From assembly GCA_905331475.1 (NCBI GenBank), contig CAJNYU010003750.1, positions 1 to 64,000 on the forward strand: a stretch of DNA of 64,000 nucleotides, read 5' to 3'. This DNA is from Rotaria socialis. Lineage: Eukaryota; Rotifera; Eurotatoria; Philodinida; Philodinidae. Both the position numbers and the translations under genes were made by a program. This document shows, in pieces, positions 1-11,593 of the stretch. The notes below the pieces were generated by a model. The model did not search any database. It saw only the letters and a program-made list of their open reading frames with translations, and was not told the DNA's origin. Positions within the stretch are counted from its first letter, which is position 1. Every line of letters starts with the position of its first letter.

Positions 1-602
1 GTCTTATGGTTCCCATTCCCCCTTCTCCTTTCTTCCTAAGACAACTACGTGACAACCTATGGGTCACATCTTCTCCTCAACCATTGCATTGCATTATACT
101 TAACAAAATTGAATTCCACACGATATCAAACCCTGTATCGACCCTGAACGAACAAATCATTTTACCTCCCGTTGCTTTAGTTAATGTTACCCCAGGTTCC
201 ACTATTGCCTGCCCCGGTTTTTCTATTACAGGTCGTCCCATTGTTCACTCTACTCCGTCTATCGTCATCTTCTATAATAACACTCTCTTCCTTGCCAATG
301 TTTCTGTGCTCGATATTCATACCCATATCACAAAGAACTATACTTGGACCACCGCTGAGCTCAGAGCACACGAACTACAAGAGTTCACACGATCCACCGG
401 ACAGCGACCCCCTTCAACCACCCTCTTCGTCTTTTCACATCCTCTATATACATTCCTTAGTATTATTGGTTTCTTTGGGTTAACAGTGGTGACTACTTTT
501 ATCGCGACCACTTGCTACATTCGTAGATATCAATCACAACGTCTATTACAAGACCTTCGCGTAATTCTTCCCCCTCTCCCAACCAGTCCAAATTCCTCCT
601 AA
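1..602 (+). CDS. Env-like membrane glycoprotein of a retroelement, C-terminal part
   Basis: The frame is open at the left edge; the first ATG is at 6, so the N-terminus is probably missing. The visible ~198 residues have several N-glycosylation sequons (NNT, NVS, NYT), then one strongly hydrophobic segment about 45 residues before the end, then a short basic cytoplasmic tail (YIRRYQSQR). That is the layout of a type I envelope or fusion glycoprotein anchored near its C-terminus. I cannot assign it to a particular viral env class. The base composition (C-rich third positions) matches the next ORF and not the host genes. A host membrane protein is the alternative, but the composition, the missing introns and the following polypurine tract favour a retroelement. 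Confidence 0.5.
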   Translation, partial: LMVPIPPSPFFLRQLRDNLWVTSSPQPLHCIILNKIEFHTISNPVSTLNEQIILPPVALVNVTPGSTIACPGFSITGRPIVHSTPSIVIFYNNTLFLANVSVLDIHTHITKNYTWTTAELRAHELQEFTRSTGQRPPSTTLFVFSHPLYTFLSIIGFFGLTVVTTFIATTCYIRRYQSQRLLQDLRVILPPLPTSPNSS

Positions 603-625
603 CACATCTCTATCCAATATCACTC

Positions 626-662
626 AAAAAAAAAGAAAAAAAAAGAGAGAAAGGGGGAGAGC
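626..662 (+). other. Polypurine tract of the retroelement
   Basis: An almost pure A/G run just after the env-like ORF, ending in a G-rich block (AAAGGGGGAGAG). In LTR retroelements such a tract primes plus-strand synthesis next to the 3' LTR. Here a further ORF follows it, so it may instead be an internal (central) tract, or the LTR may be long. Confidence 0.35.
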
Positions 663-733
663 AAAGAAACATAAATACTCTCATCAATCATTCCATCCTC
701 CACTTTAATATACAACCACTTTCCTTATAGAAC

Positions 734-1582
734 ATGGCATCTATAAATGAGCAACAACCTGTCGATCTAATCGCATGTATATGGCATAACATCAAAACAT
801 CACAGGCCATTAGCTTCTCTTCCTTTCCCCCCATTGACTCCACCTTAACGTTGATCCATGCATGGCTCAACAGCCATTTTCCGTCTCATCCTCACCTTCC
901 AGATGCTCTCACTACTATTACCCTCCTTGATTCCATATCATCATCGGCCTTTCTCCGACGAAACAACATCGATCCCGACGATGTCATACGCCTCACATGG
1001 TCCCTTGTCTCCACTCGTCCCTCCTCATACGAATTATTCTTCGAAACACTTCTCACCATTCGTGAAAATAATTCTTCGCAAGCACACACTATTCGCTTAA
1101 TTCAATTAGCGTGGACACTATCCCCCATATTAACCTCCACCATCACTAACTCTTCCACTAATTCATTACACACACCATCCTTTCAACCTCTTATGTCTCT
1201 TGATCTTCGCCCCACACGGACTGAAAACACATCTCATCAAGCTCTTGCACACCCTCTCCCTCTCATATCCCTTCCATCGTCCACCATCTCATCCTATTCC
1301 ATCAAACATAACACCTCACATCCGCATCGTCAATACCCACCAACTACCACACATAATCGACTATCAACACGTCGCGCCCCATATCGATTAACATCACGTC
1401 CAATATCCAACATACATCATCAACACCATCCCGCCGAACATCAACCTGCTCCATCTACACATCTTCCCTGTATGACCGCTTCGCCAACGACGCAACTCAA
1501 TTCTTCTGGATATCCCACACACAATTCATCATCATTCGAGCTACCATCCAGTTTCAACACCGAAATGATCGAATTGTCGTAA
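734..1582 (+). CDS. Extra ORF downstream of env in the retroelement, unknown function
   Basis: Encodes 282 residues from the ATG at 734, which follows a splice-acceptor-like TTATAG at 725-730. The first ~140 residues look globular with amphipathic stretches. The rest is rich in Ser, Thr, His and Pro and looks disordered. I recognise no domain. It shares the C-rich codon use of the preceding env-like ORF and lacks introns, so it belongs to the same element. Bdelloid LTR retrotransposons are known to carry additional ORFs beside gag, pol and env. The acceptor-like site would allow expression from a spliced subgenomic RNA; that is inference. Confidence 0.4.
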   Translation: MASINEQQPVDLIACIWHNIKTSQAISFSSFPPIDSTLTLIHAWLNSHFPSHPHLPDALTTITLLDSISSSAFLRRNNIDPDDVIRLTWSLVSTRPSSYELFFETLLTIRENNSSQAHTIRLIQLAWTLSPILTSTITNSSTNSLHTPSFQPLMSLDLRPTRTENTSHQALAHPLPLISLPSSTISSYSIKHNTSHPHRQYPPTTTHNRLSTRRAPYRLTSRPISNIHHQHHPAEHQPAPSTHLPCMTASPTTQLNSSGYPTHNSSSFELPSSFNTEMIELS

Positions 1583-2812
1583 GCATTTTGACCATCAAAA
1601 ACAAAAAAAAACAAAAAACAAAAAAAGAGCGATATGTTCTCTTTTTCTCGTATTCTCTTCTCCAGCAATCATTTCACATTGTATTACGAATGTGTTAATC
1701 TCTTTTCTTCTCTTCCCTATTATGATTCGTTTCATTGATTATTCCAATATCAATTGTCTGTTGCTTTTGTTTCTTCCGTTTCTTTCGTTGTGCTATATTT
1801 CATCAATTGCATATGTGTTATTAGCTCATGTTTATTCTTCCATTCTTTCGTGTTGTTTGTAATTTCTCATCATTCTTATTTACCTTCACTTTCTTCTTAC
1901 GGTCATGCGGTGCATTCGTATCGTGGCGGAGGGGTATGTGACGGATTCCATCCATCACGACTCCATCAAGAGTGCATGTACTCATTAATCACTCTTATCA
2001 TTTAATCATTAGTTTACATTTGCTTCTCTCTTCTCTTCTTCTTCACTGTTTATATTATTCGTATCAGCATTGTTACTCGAAAAAGCATTCATTCTGAATA
2101 AAAGAGAGGAACGAACAAGCCGCTCCGTCACACCTAGTTTTAGTGCTTAATAATCGAAGATATGCGTTGTAATAAAATGATATTTGAATATTTGTTTCAA
2201 TTTTCAGAACTCAATTTAAATCTTTCGAAATCATTCAATGTGTCTTTACTTCCTTTTACATTGTCAATAAAACGAAGACGTGATGCAAAACGACGCAAAA
2301 CAATTTATGTTGAGTTATTTCGTCATACTTTTTTTCCGATTCTCAATTCTGCCAACGAGCTTTTTTCCATGTAGATTAAAAAACAACGCTGTAAATGAAT
2401 CATTACAAAAATTCAGCAAGTAAAAATACGAAGAAGAAAAATTTATGGCAACCAAAGAAGTCATTCACTTATTTAACATTTATAACATATATATATATAT
2501 ATACTATTTTTTTACATATAAATACATTTCTTCATAATTTCATTTCTCTATAGATATAGAAACTGTTCAATAAGACGAATTTAAATATTTTTTCTCAAAG
2601 ATGCATCTTTCAAAAAAACAACGAATGAGTAATATTGAATACTCCCAAGTTGGATTCATGACGAACCAAATTCGAGGTAAGCTCTACAAATTATCGTCAC
2701 TAAATAATGCGTTTTTATTTATTATTATTCAAATAGCAACATATGATGATAAGTAAGAATCATCAAAAACTATGTTCAACTTCATTTGTTGTTGTTTTCG
2801 TTTTATAGAAAA
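1583..2812 (+). other. Non-coding: retroelement 3' region, then F-box gene upstream region
   Basis: The first ~550 bases are T/C-rich with an AATAAA-like signal near 2097 and probably hold the element's 3' non-coding or LTR sequence. After about 2135 the base use turns AT-rich like the host. There is an AT microsatellite near 2491-2505. A possible non-coding first exon of the F-box gene ends at a donor GTAAGC at 2677, pairing with the acceptor TTTATAG ending at 2808. A short upstream frame from the ATG at about 2601 would end on a TGA overlapping the F-box ATG. Confidence 0.3.
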
Positions 2813-4542
2813 ATGATTACTTCTCTCGAGAATTTATCAAATGATCTTTTGTATGAAATTTTCGATTATCTTGATGGTGGTGAAATATACAAAGCATTTT
2901 CAAATCTTAATCGATGCTTCCAAACTCTTATTACAAGCCCATCTCTTCTTCTAAACATAGATCTTCGTCTTCAATCAGAAAATCTCTCCCATTATCGTTC
3001 TACATGTATTGTCACTCCAAACAGACATCGAATTACTTCACTTAGCTTCAGTCATGGATCTCTCTATCAATCGGGTTTAGCATTCTGTAATATTGATGCA
3101 TTATTTATCCGACTTGAGTCATTAATATTAGATAACATCAAATCACAGCAACTTTTACCTCTTCTCGCTCGTTTGATTTCATTGCCACGTCTATTCTCAT
3201 TGAGTATATATTATAGTGATCATCGTAGCGAAATCACAAATATCTATCAAGCGAGTTTCAATTTACCTGTTTTAACGCATTATAAATTACAATGTTCTTC
3301 GCTTGAATCATCCATTCCTCTATTAACAACAGGCAAACATAAATTCAGCAGTATTCGATATCTCGTCGTTGGTCATTGTTGTAGTCTCGATGATTTAATT
3401 GCTATAGTTTCTTGTACGCCGCAACTCTCTCGTTTAACTTGTCATGAAGTAAACAGATCAAGGACAGACATTGCCAAACATGTTTATAACACAATAATGA
3501 GTTTAACTAAGATTTTTATCACTCGATGTTATGCGGAATTCAATGAAATGGAAACATTTTTAACGAAAATAGCATCTCAAGTGAAAGTATTGCATTGGAA
3601 TTGTTTCAGAGATGTAACATATTTGGATGCAACTCGATGGGAACGAATAATTTCGAAAAATTTACTTCATTTAAATTTATTTAAATTTCAGTTTAGTATT
3701 AATATTGACGAAAATCCAAACTCGACTGGTTCACATGAAAACCGTATTGATTTTAATTCATTATTTTGGACGAAACGAATACGGGATTTTAGAATTTATC
3801 TTGACATAGATTCTCTCCAGAAGAACATCATTGTTGTTTCCGTTAATTCATTCAGGTAAAATATAAATTTTCATGAAACATTCGTGCTCATGTGATATTT
3901 CGTGTTAATAGGAAAGTACGAGACAGCATTCTGTCGAACCAAAATGAGTCAATCAGGTGCTCTCCCATTGACCAACTAGACGTCCTCAATATAACCTCTG
4001 GGGTACTTCATGAATCTTTTTTCAGCAGGGTAGGTATCATGTTAAACGAGATACAGATCACCTGTTTGAATATAATGCGGAGGAACATTTTAGTGGAGAC
4101 ATTAGTCAATTTAGTAAAATGTCTACCTAATCTTCGTGTATTGATAATTTTATCATTACTACTGAAAGATTTAAAGTATTCCAATTTAAAAAAAACAACA
4201 AATTTTCATTTGGCATCAACACAAAATCAAATTACCAAAATCAATCTCAAAGATATAAATAGTTTAAATGAACTTGAAATTCTTCTTGATCTCTGTCCTC
4301 ATATAGAATATTTGGAAGTGAATTCTAATAATACCGTGCCGCCTGAAATAATTGTTCGATTTATTTTGATAGAAAAGGCCAAAAGCATCTCAAATTTATC
4401 ATTAATTTGTCTTCAAATCCCACTGGAAAATGTAGATATCGTTAACAAATTAAAAAATATACTGGAAATTGAACAATCGTTTTATAATGTCACAATCAAA
4501 CAAAACAGCGATAAAATTTATTTACGATTGAATTCATTATAA
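2813..4542 (+). CDS. F-box protein of the bdelloid-expanded family
   Basis: Two exons, 2813-3855 and 3912-4542, separated by a 56-base GT-AG intron, give 557 residues. The start is the ATG at 2813, just after a splice-acceptor-like site. Residues ~3-45 form an F-box (LENLSNDLLYEIFDYLDG, then YKAFSNLNRCF), the module that binds Skp1 in SCF ubiquitin ligases. The remainder is a leucine-rich, LRR-like substrate-recognition region with the repeated LxxLxLxxC feel of this family. Proteins of exactly this style form a large family in bdelloid genomes; the individual substrates are unknown. No frameshift or internal stop is seen, so it looks functional. A broken paralogue of another subgroup lies at 11594-13440. 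Confidence 0.85.
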
Positions 4543-6019
4543 TTTATTAGTTTTATAAACTTGTTATTGAAAGAAATATTTCACATATGAAAGAAGTTGT
4601 GAAGTGTGTTTTTATTCGAAATTCCCTATTAAAAAACTAATCAGCGTAGTCCGTTTGGGGCAAAAATGTACCATTTACATAGCTTTTTTTAATGCATTCG
4701 GTGTGAGTTAGATTTTTTAGAAGATTTCTTAAATAGATTCACTTTCACACGAATATACATACATTGACTTTTATAGTGTAGGCTGTCTTTTGTATTTGCA
4801 GAAACCTGAGGGTGTGGGTGTGGGTGTGCATCTTGTAACCTACACCCACACCCACACCGTCACGCCCGGGTATTTATCGAAACAGTTTTTTGTTTTTTGA
4901 AGGATATTTTGATATTGGTTGGAACAAAAATCCGAGGGCATTCTAACTGGATATCAATCATTTCCTTCTGAAGTAGCTGTTGTGTATTTTAACCAACTTC
5001 CAGTCAAAAAGATTGACATATCTCGCAGGTAAGCTACGACCTTGTCTTCACCGTGAATATTGCTCGCTTGTGTTTCTTTTTACCGTCTCTGAAAGGCTCA
5101 ACTTTCTCAGATGAACCATTTACGAGATATTCGGAAAAGCTGCGATACAAATGTGAAGTTCATAAAGTTGTTGTTTTTTCTCAAAAAGATTGATTCATCT
5201 CACAACGGTTTCTGATTGTTCCAAGTTTATTTCTATGCCAGGTTATAGAGCAAGTTGGGGTCTTTAACGTTAGATAGGCGAGCAAAAAGGTTAGGGCTTG
5301 TTTTTAAGAGAAAATAGCAGTCAAAAATCGACTTTTCGACGAAAAATTGTTTTTAGTGTCAATTACCCTAGGCATGCGCGGTGTGTATTTACTGAACGCC
5401 GTCTGACACCGATGCCATTGGAACACCAATAACCAGTGTATCACGGATCACTGACATCTGATAATTAATTGTTACATAATATTGCAAGACATGTGCTTTG
5501 AATAAAAAAAGAATGATCATTAACTAAATGTATTTATTTTTTCAAGAAAATGACTCCTCTGTTTGACGTGAAACTTATGTTAGATGTGAAGCTTACTTAT
5601 ATGTTAATATAAAACATATTTCAGCTCGAAAGGTAGGTGCTTTACTGAGTTTTTGGGGTGCCCTAAATCGTTCCTTGTGAAAGTGAGTTTTTATAGCCTT
5701 TTCAGTAAAACTGCGATAAAATCCGAATGGTTCAATATTTTTTGAATCTGCTTTCGGCAAAATTCATCAAACACAGACTTCTATTACACATCAGAGAATA
5801 ACCCTAATAAGAGAACATCGATTCAGCACCTTCGGGAATGGTTTCCGTGGAGTGGCTCAAAAGCAATCGTTTTTTTCTAAAAATGTATTTCTTGATCGTA
5901 AAATATGTAAAACTCAAAATTTGAAAAATCTGATCATGGATTCAGATTCCTCGATCTCGATAACCTACAGCGAAGTTCATAAAAACGCCGGAAAACTCTA
6001 AAATAAGCTCACGTTGCAT
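4543..6019. other. Gene-free stretch with probable interspersed repeats
   Basis: No coding potential on either strand. It contains the head-to-head telomere-type repeat at 4811-4858. The text from about 4900 to 6000 reads like decayed interspersed repeat sequence, but no terminal repeats could be paired. Confidence 0.4.
4811..4858. repeat. Head-to-head interstitial telomere-type repeat (hairpin)
   Basis: GGTGTGGGTGTGGGTGT at 4811-4827 and its exact 17-base reverse complement at 4842-4858 are separated by 14 bases. The unit TGTGGG is the telomere-type repeat described for bdelloids. The inverted arrangement could fold into a stable hairpin, or mark a site where two telomere-capped ends were joined. 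Confidence 0.8.
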
Positions 6020-6480
6020 AGATTTTTTTTTGGTTTGCCTCAAACACAGACAAGTAAACATATTTTTTCCATATGACCCTCCCTTCAGTTGAGGGAACAA
6101 AAAATCGAAATAGTTTCTTACTTTAAATACCTCGGAGTAACGATTATACTAAAATTGAGCTGGAGAAAATATATCGGTGATAAATTAATAAAGATAAGAA
6201 AAACGCGTAATGCAATGAAAACACTATTTTTTCATATTTTCAGAAAAGAAGTATTTATCATATGTAGAATATTTTAGCTTTCTCTGAGTTCCACTTTATC
6301 GGGTTAATAACAACATGGTAGTTTTTTTTCTGAAAACCAACAACAAGAAATTATAAAAACATTTATTCCAGCATTAAAAATAGTTTATGGTCTTACATAT
6401 CAGCACACTTGGATGGCATTTCAAGCTATAACTATAATAGAGAAAACGTATTAAAAAGCTAAGTTCCGAAAAAAAAATTT
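6020..6480 (+). mobile_element. Decayed reverse-transcriptase fragment of a non-LTR retrotransposon
   Basis: An open stretch at 6089-6277 carries the motif YFKYLGVTI followed by LSWRKYI and a Lys-rich helix. That is the signature just past the catalytic palm in LINE-type reverse transcriptases (the 'FKYLGV' block). Recognisable but stop-ridden sequence continues to about 6470. The catalytic motifs are not present. Dead remnant. Confidence 0.55.
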
Positions 6481-7562
6481 TAAATTTGGTCGAGAGAGCT
6501 AAACATAGTAAATATGATTGGATGCAATTCCAAATGAATCACGTACCGGAACATGAAATATTTAAAAAATCGACTTTTTACTTCAATGTGTTCAGATTTA
6601 AATATTTTTTACTACCAATTTAAGTGAAAACTATATTCTTTATATAATGAACACATGTAAAAGTGTAACATCAGATGTCTCTGCATCACTTGATATTTAA
6701 ATAACACTTCAGTTATAAAATTTACTATCTCTTATAACGTTTATTTAATGTGATAACGTTACATTTTCGAATCTTTTCTGTTATAGTTAAAAGTTGTGTG
6801 ATGACATGTTACTCTTATTCTTCTTCTTCATGTTCATAATAACATCATGAACGTCCTTTTTCTTTTCTTCCTTTTTATATATCTCTCGTTCTTATTCTTT
6901 CTTTCTATTTTCATTTAACATTTAAATTGTCAACCAGTATAAGGCGCACTACAAGTAAATTAAAAAAAAAACTTTCTGTATACCACGTTTACATTTGAAA
7001 GATACTTATCTATAAGAAAAGAGGATCAATCCCATACTACTACATATACTTGTCCAATCCCTTATCCCACTCTTTTACAAATAAATAAATATTTTTCTGT
7101 TACACTTTGTCACCAACAAAACTTAGTTTATTCAATTCAGCTCAGTTACCAAAATCGTGATAGTATTCATGACCTCCTTCGGAGATAGGGGCAACTTCGA
7201 TGACACGTGGAACTTAATCCAGCAAGTTACTTGATGCACTGTTCATTCTCAATACTAAATACGATTATAAGTTAAGAAACGAGATTGAAATTATAATTTT
7301 TTTGCAACTAATTAGCATTTCTCCATTTTGTTGTATTCGATCATCAATAGGTTTAATTGATGAAGCTATTTCGTGTTTTAGACTAGCAACGTTGTTTATT
7401 TGAAATTGACCTTCGTTATATAATCACATATTTTTGTGCGAGGCGTACGCTATCGCACTTTAATTACATACGTGCCGCATTTTTACCGTGTCATTATACA
7501 ACGCATTTTGTCCTTTATAAAAACACACATAAAACATTTCTCTTCTCATTCTGTTGATCAAC
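6481..7562. other. Gene-free upstream region of the NmrA-like gene
   Basis: AT-rich, with T-rich tracts around 6820-6910. No coding region or paired repeats seen. The last few hundred bases presumably hold the promoter of the gene starting at 7563, but no motif stands out. Confidence 0.3.
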
Positions 7563-8624
7563 ATGTCATCGAGCAAAGAACGTGTGTTTGTGACTGCAGC
7601 AACTGGAAACATTGGTAGTGGTGTTGTTCGTGGTCTCATCAACAGAGGAATTGATACGACAGCGTATATACGAGACGAACAGAAAGCCAAAGATCTTTTC
7701 AAAGATGAGCTGAACACTGGTCATCTTAAGTTTGTCGTTGGTACCTACTCGTCTGTCGATATATTTACAAAAGCTATTCAAGGACATACTCGTCTTTTTC
7801 TTCTCGTTGCTGCTTCTGGTGCTAGACCAACATCGATGAGTGAAATCAAAGGAACTTTTGCCAAGATTGCTTTCGAACAAGGTGTTCGTCAAATTGTCGA
7901 TATCTCTTCAGCCTTTGTTAGCAGCTATGGTAAGAAAGGTATCATCGGGTATATACATTTCTCAGCCGAAGAGAAGCTGTGGACACTTGCTGATGAAAAT
8001 TCTGAAGAACGTTCACTTGTTGTACTTCGTCCTGGATCTTTCATGTCCAATCATTTTATGGGCGATGTTCATCATATCAAACACTCAAATAAAATTGTCT
8101 CTTGTGGATTGCCTTCGTCGATAATGACTTGGATCGACACAAAAGGTGAGTAGAAAGAACGAAAATTCACTGAACACCGAAAACATATTGCCAATTGATC
8201 ATTGACAAGAAGTTGAAAACAATTTTTTTATGTCATTTGATCTCTAATATGAGACATATTTATATATTTTCTTTTTTCACTGGTAGATATCTCTGACTGT
8301 GCTGTGATCGTTTTGAGTGAATCAGTGGAGAAGCATGATCGTAATGTCTACGAAATGGGCAGTGAAACTTTGAGTAATGAACAACGAGCAGCTGTTTTCA
8401 CCAAAGTGCTGGGTAAACCTATCATATATGAACAACAATCAATGGAAGACTTCTATAAGACACATATTAGTTTCGGCATGTCTCATTCATTCGTATACAA
8501 TTTTGCACTGGCTTCTTCGAAAGACATCTGTGGCACTGCCACTCCGGAAATAGCCATCATTATCGGTCGACCATTACGTACACTCGAACACTGGCTAAGA
8601 GAGAACATCAAATCATTTGAATAA
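7563..8624 (+). CDS. NmrA-like / atypical SDR NAD(P)-binding protein
   Basis: Two exons, 7563-8145 and 8287-8624, with an intron from GTGAGT to GGTAG (141 bases); 306 residues. The N-terminus has a Rossmann fold with the glycine motif AATGNIGSGVVRGL, typical of NmrA-like atypical short-chain dehydrogenases that bind NAD(P)H as redox sensors or reduce quinones. The mid region (LFLLVAASGARP, then QIVDISSAF) and C-terminal region (EQQSMEDFY, RPLRTLEHWL) fit the family, whose members often end with a '(R/K)TLEEWL' helix. No YxxxK catalytic pair is apparent, as usual for NmrA-like proteins. The ATG at 7563 is the best start; the frame extends only nine bases upstream from non-ATG codons. Such genes are common in bacteria and fungi; transfer is possible but not shown here. 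Confidence 0.8.
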
Positions 8625-11593
8625 AAAACTTTTATGGCACTGCAGTATTGATATCGTATTATTTTAATCTGTATAATAATAAAATTTCAGCTGCACTCTT
8701 GCATCAATCGCATAATAGGCAGTTTTTAACAAGTATTCGATTTAAGCCACAATCGATTCATAAGAACCGTGCTCAATTAAATATATATGATATGCATATG
8801 GCTTTGATGTCTTTTGTCGCAGGTCATAAAAGAAATACCGATGCTTCGATCTTTTACGAAGGTTTAAAATATAGATCTTTCAAAATTTCATTTGTTTGTT
8901 ACTGCTTCTCCAGTTTTTAACCCCAACTTGTGCCCAATGTCTGAGAAAGTTTGTCGCATAATCACCTCTTTCATGATCAGCAATCATAGTTGTACTAATA
9001 CTCATCATTATCGATTATTCATAAAATAGTGATGAAATAGTGTTGCAATGTTAATGATATGTCGGTCTTGTCTCTATCGGGAAAACATGTCGTCTACATC
9101 ACATTGTAGCTCCTTAAAAGCACTACAAAACGGTATATATAGTTTTCATGTTCGAGTATAGTCAAGAAATCCGACAGGGTCCCTTCGTGAAAATTTTAAG
9201 AAATATTCAAAAATGTCTATGGATACCAGAAGAACGTGTTTGGGTGGTCTTATTCAACGAACCTATGTCGGACGACACTTCCAGTTGAAAACCAATCGAA
9301 TAACATGTAAAACTTAGTTTTCAATGGCGAACTAGAAAATAGTTCTTTAAGAAAATTACTTAAATATACGTAACAAATAACTTGAGAAGGACGGGGGTGC
9401 ATAAGACGCCAAATCGGCCCATTGGTACTTTTCTTTGTAAGTGTTATTGAACTTTATGTCAACAGAAAGAGCAAGCTGCGACAAACATTTTGGTACTAAG
9501 TTTTTGGGGGTTTTGATAGAATTTTGATGTCTAAAAGCTGTAAACAAAATAGCTCATTTTTAGTCACTACTTCAAAAAATTGGTTCATGTACAGTGGATT
9601 CAATTCTAAATATAAATCATTCATTGATTGTTTAGCTCTATCAACCCTTTTCAAAAGCAACAAAATCGTATACTTTTGAAAGTAAAAAAAAAATAGCCAC
9701 TGGACAAATGCCGAAGCACACTCTTCTCAGAGTACGATTTTATGTATTGTTCACTAATATATAGCAACTTTTGGGTGTGGGTGTGTGTGTGACTAGCTAC
9801 CACAATCTATAGATTTCATCCTAGCTAAAGGAATCATCAGATGGCAAATAATTCTAATGATTTTTAAAGAAAGATCAAAAGATTAATTTATAAACTGTCA
9901 TATACGAGAATAAATCTTAAACAATTCAACGCTATTTGGAAGATCCGAAAAGAGATTTTTAGGTTGTTAAAAATCTAGGGAAAAGGCTGATCGCATTCTT
10001 TTTAAATGCTCAACTAAAAACCCTGAAAAATAGTCATAGTTTGATGGCAACATACTAATTAAAGTTCCAATTTTTCGAGAAATTAACTAATTTATGAATG
10101 TTATTTATTATGTCCGACGCATCATTTTCTCCACGGGGGCCTTCTGTTGTGAGAAGAGATTTACATGAACGACAAATATTGAAAACAATATCAGCAAAGA
10201 AAAAAGAAAGACATAAACAGCTATTGTTATTTATTATTACATGACTCGAAGTAATTACCTAATAAGTATTTTCTCATTATTTCCCTATGAATAGAAACTA
10301 CTGTTCCAAAGAAAAGATTATCGTAAGTCTGGTGTTTAAACAGACCAAATTGACAGAATGAAAATTTCACCCCAAAATGCCCTGTATTTCTCAAAATGAT
10401 ACCCTAGCCTTATCCTAAGGTAGAATAAGGCCTTAGAGCTCTACATTATTGAACATAATACATAGAAAACTTCTCTAGCTTGTATCTATTTGGTGAAGAA
10501 ATTAATTAATTTTGCTGTTTTTCGTCATATCATTTATCCAAAAATCACTAACTTTTACATTTTTACAGGCAGCTGGAATAATTATTAGCAATTTCAAATC
10601 TATTATGCTGTTTTAGTTATAACTTCATACTTTCTGACAAATCTGATAAAATAAACATTCATTTGACGAATTCAATTTAGTTCTAAGTAGAGAAAAAACT
10701 CTACCAATAGTTCTACAGTTGTCATCATTTATTCTACTGTTTTATATTACAGATTCAATTTATGTACTAACTGCATTAATAGAAATGCAAAAAACCCGTA
10801 GCATAATTTATATTTATTACTATGTTAAAAAAGAAATTTTCTATTTCATTTTTATTATATTTTATTTTGAAATGATCAATATCTTCAATCTTCCTTTCCA
10901 TCTCAAAGTTTTGTTTTCTGATCGGCATAAAAATCAGAATTTGTATTTCTATTCTAACCATTGGAAAAATAATGGATTCTGAAAAATTTTGGCTGTTCTT
11001 CTCAAATACTTTACATGCTATACGAACACGAATGAAGAATTAGAATTTGAGTGGTTGAATCTTGATGCTTCTTCCAAATTCGTCTTTACCATCAATGCGA
11101 CATTGGTATAGACTACTCGGAGGTTCGACGTTTCAATACATAAAAGCAATAAGACCTTTGTCCTCTCTTGGGGAAAACTATACTTATGGTTATTAGTATC
11201 ATTTCATGTTTATGTATAATTAATACTTTGTTTACAATCAAAATAGCTTTAAGATATAACGTTCAATGATACTCATTAACTAAAAAAACTGCAGTATTTT
11301 AATTTCAAGAATTTCTTATTCAGATAATTCTCATCCAATAAAATAAACTATTTTTATATCATGAAATTTTGTACACAACGTTGAATCCTATTTTATCTTT
11401 CGTTTAGTATATGGATCAGTATTCTTCATCTGTGCTTCTATTTTGAAATGTCTTTCTCTGCAGAATATCTGGTAACAGATAAATACTTTCTCGTCTGTAA
11501 CAATATATTTGTTTTCGTATCTATATTTGGAACTATTATCCGCCTTATTCTTTCCTGTTCATTTCAATCAGTGTAGTGTTTGACAAATTTCAT
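8625..11593. other. Long gene-free stretch
   Basis: About 3 kb with no convincing coding region on either strand. Short open frames (such as 9356-9547 on the minus strand) lack coding character. It contains one telomere-type run at 9773-9791. Parts around 9100-9600 look like old interspersed repeat, but no ends could be defined. Confidence 0.4.
9773..9791 (+). repeat. Short interstitial telomere-type run
   Basis: GGGTGTGGGTGTGTGTGTG, two TGTGGG-type units passing into a GT run. Same unit as the hairpin at 4811-4858. Confidence 0.6.

Larger units (their letters stand above)
1..2132 (+). mobile_element. 3' end of an env-bearing LTR-type retrotransposon (partial)
   Basis: Two C-rich, intronless ORFs on the same strand (to 602 and 734-1582) differ sharply in base and codon use from the AT-rich host genes nearby. 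The first has an envelope-like C-terminus. A long purine tract (about 626-662) follows it, then the second ORF, then about 550 non-coding bases with an AATAAA-like signal near 2097. Retrovirus-like elements with env-like ORFs and extra captured ORFs are known in bdelloids. The 5' part lies outside the window, so LTR ends cannot be fixed by comparing two copies; the right limit at about 2132 (ending GTCACA) is a guess. Confidence 0.55.

Noticed and set aside
1633..2132. Possible 3' LTR (TGTTCT...GTCACA)
   Set aside because: No second copy in the window and no matching target duplication, so LTR limits cannot be supported.
7436..7618. Upstream in-frame extensions of the NmrA-like gene
   Set aside because: The frame has no ATG above 7563 and the alternative frame overlaps without coding character.
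8648..8920. 90-codon frame just after the NmrA-like gene
   Set aside because: Starts in its 3' flank, no recognisable protein features; likely chance.
10719..10982. 87-codon hydrophobic frame
   Set aside because: Very AT-rich, Phe/Ile/Tyr-biased translation typical of non-coding DNA; no splice or family support.
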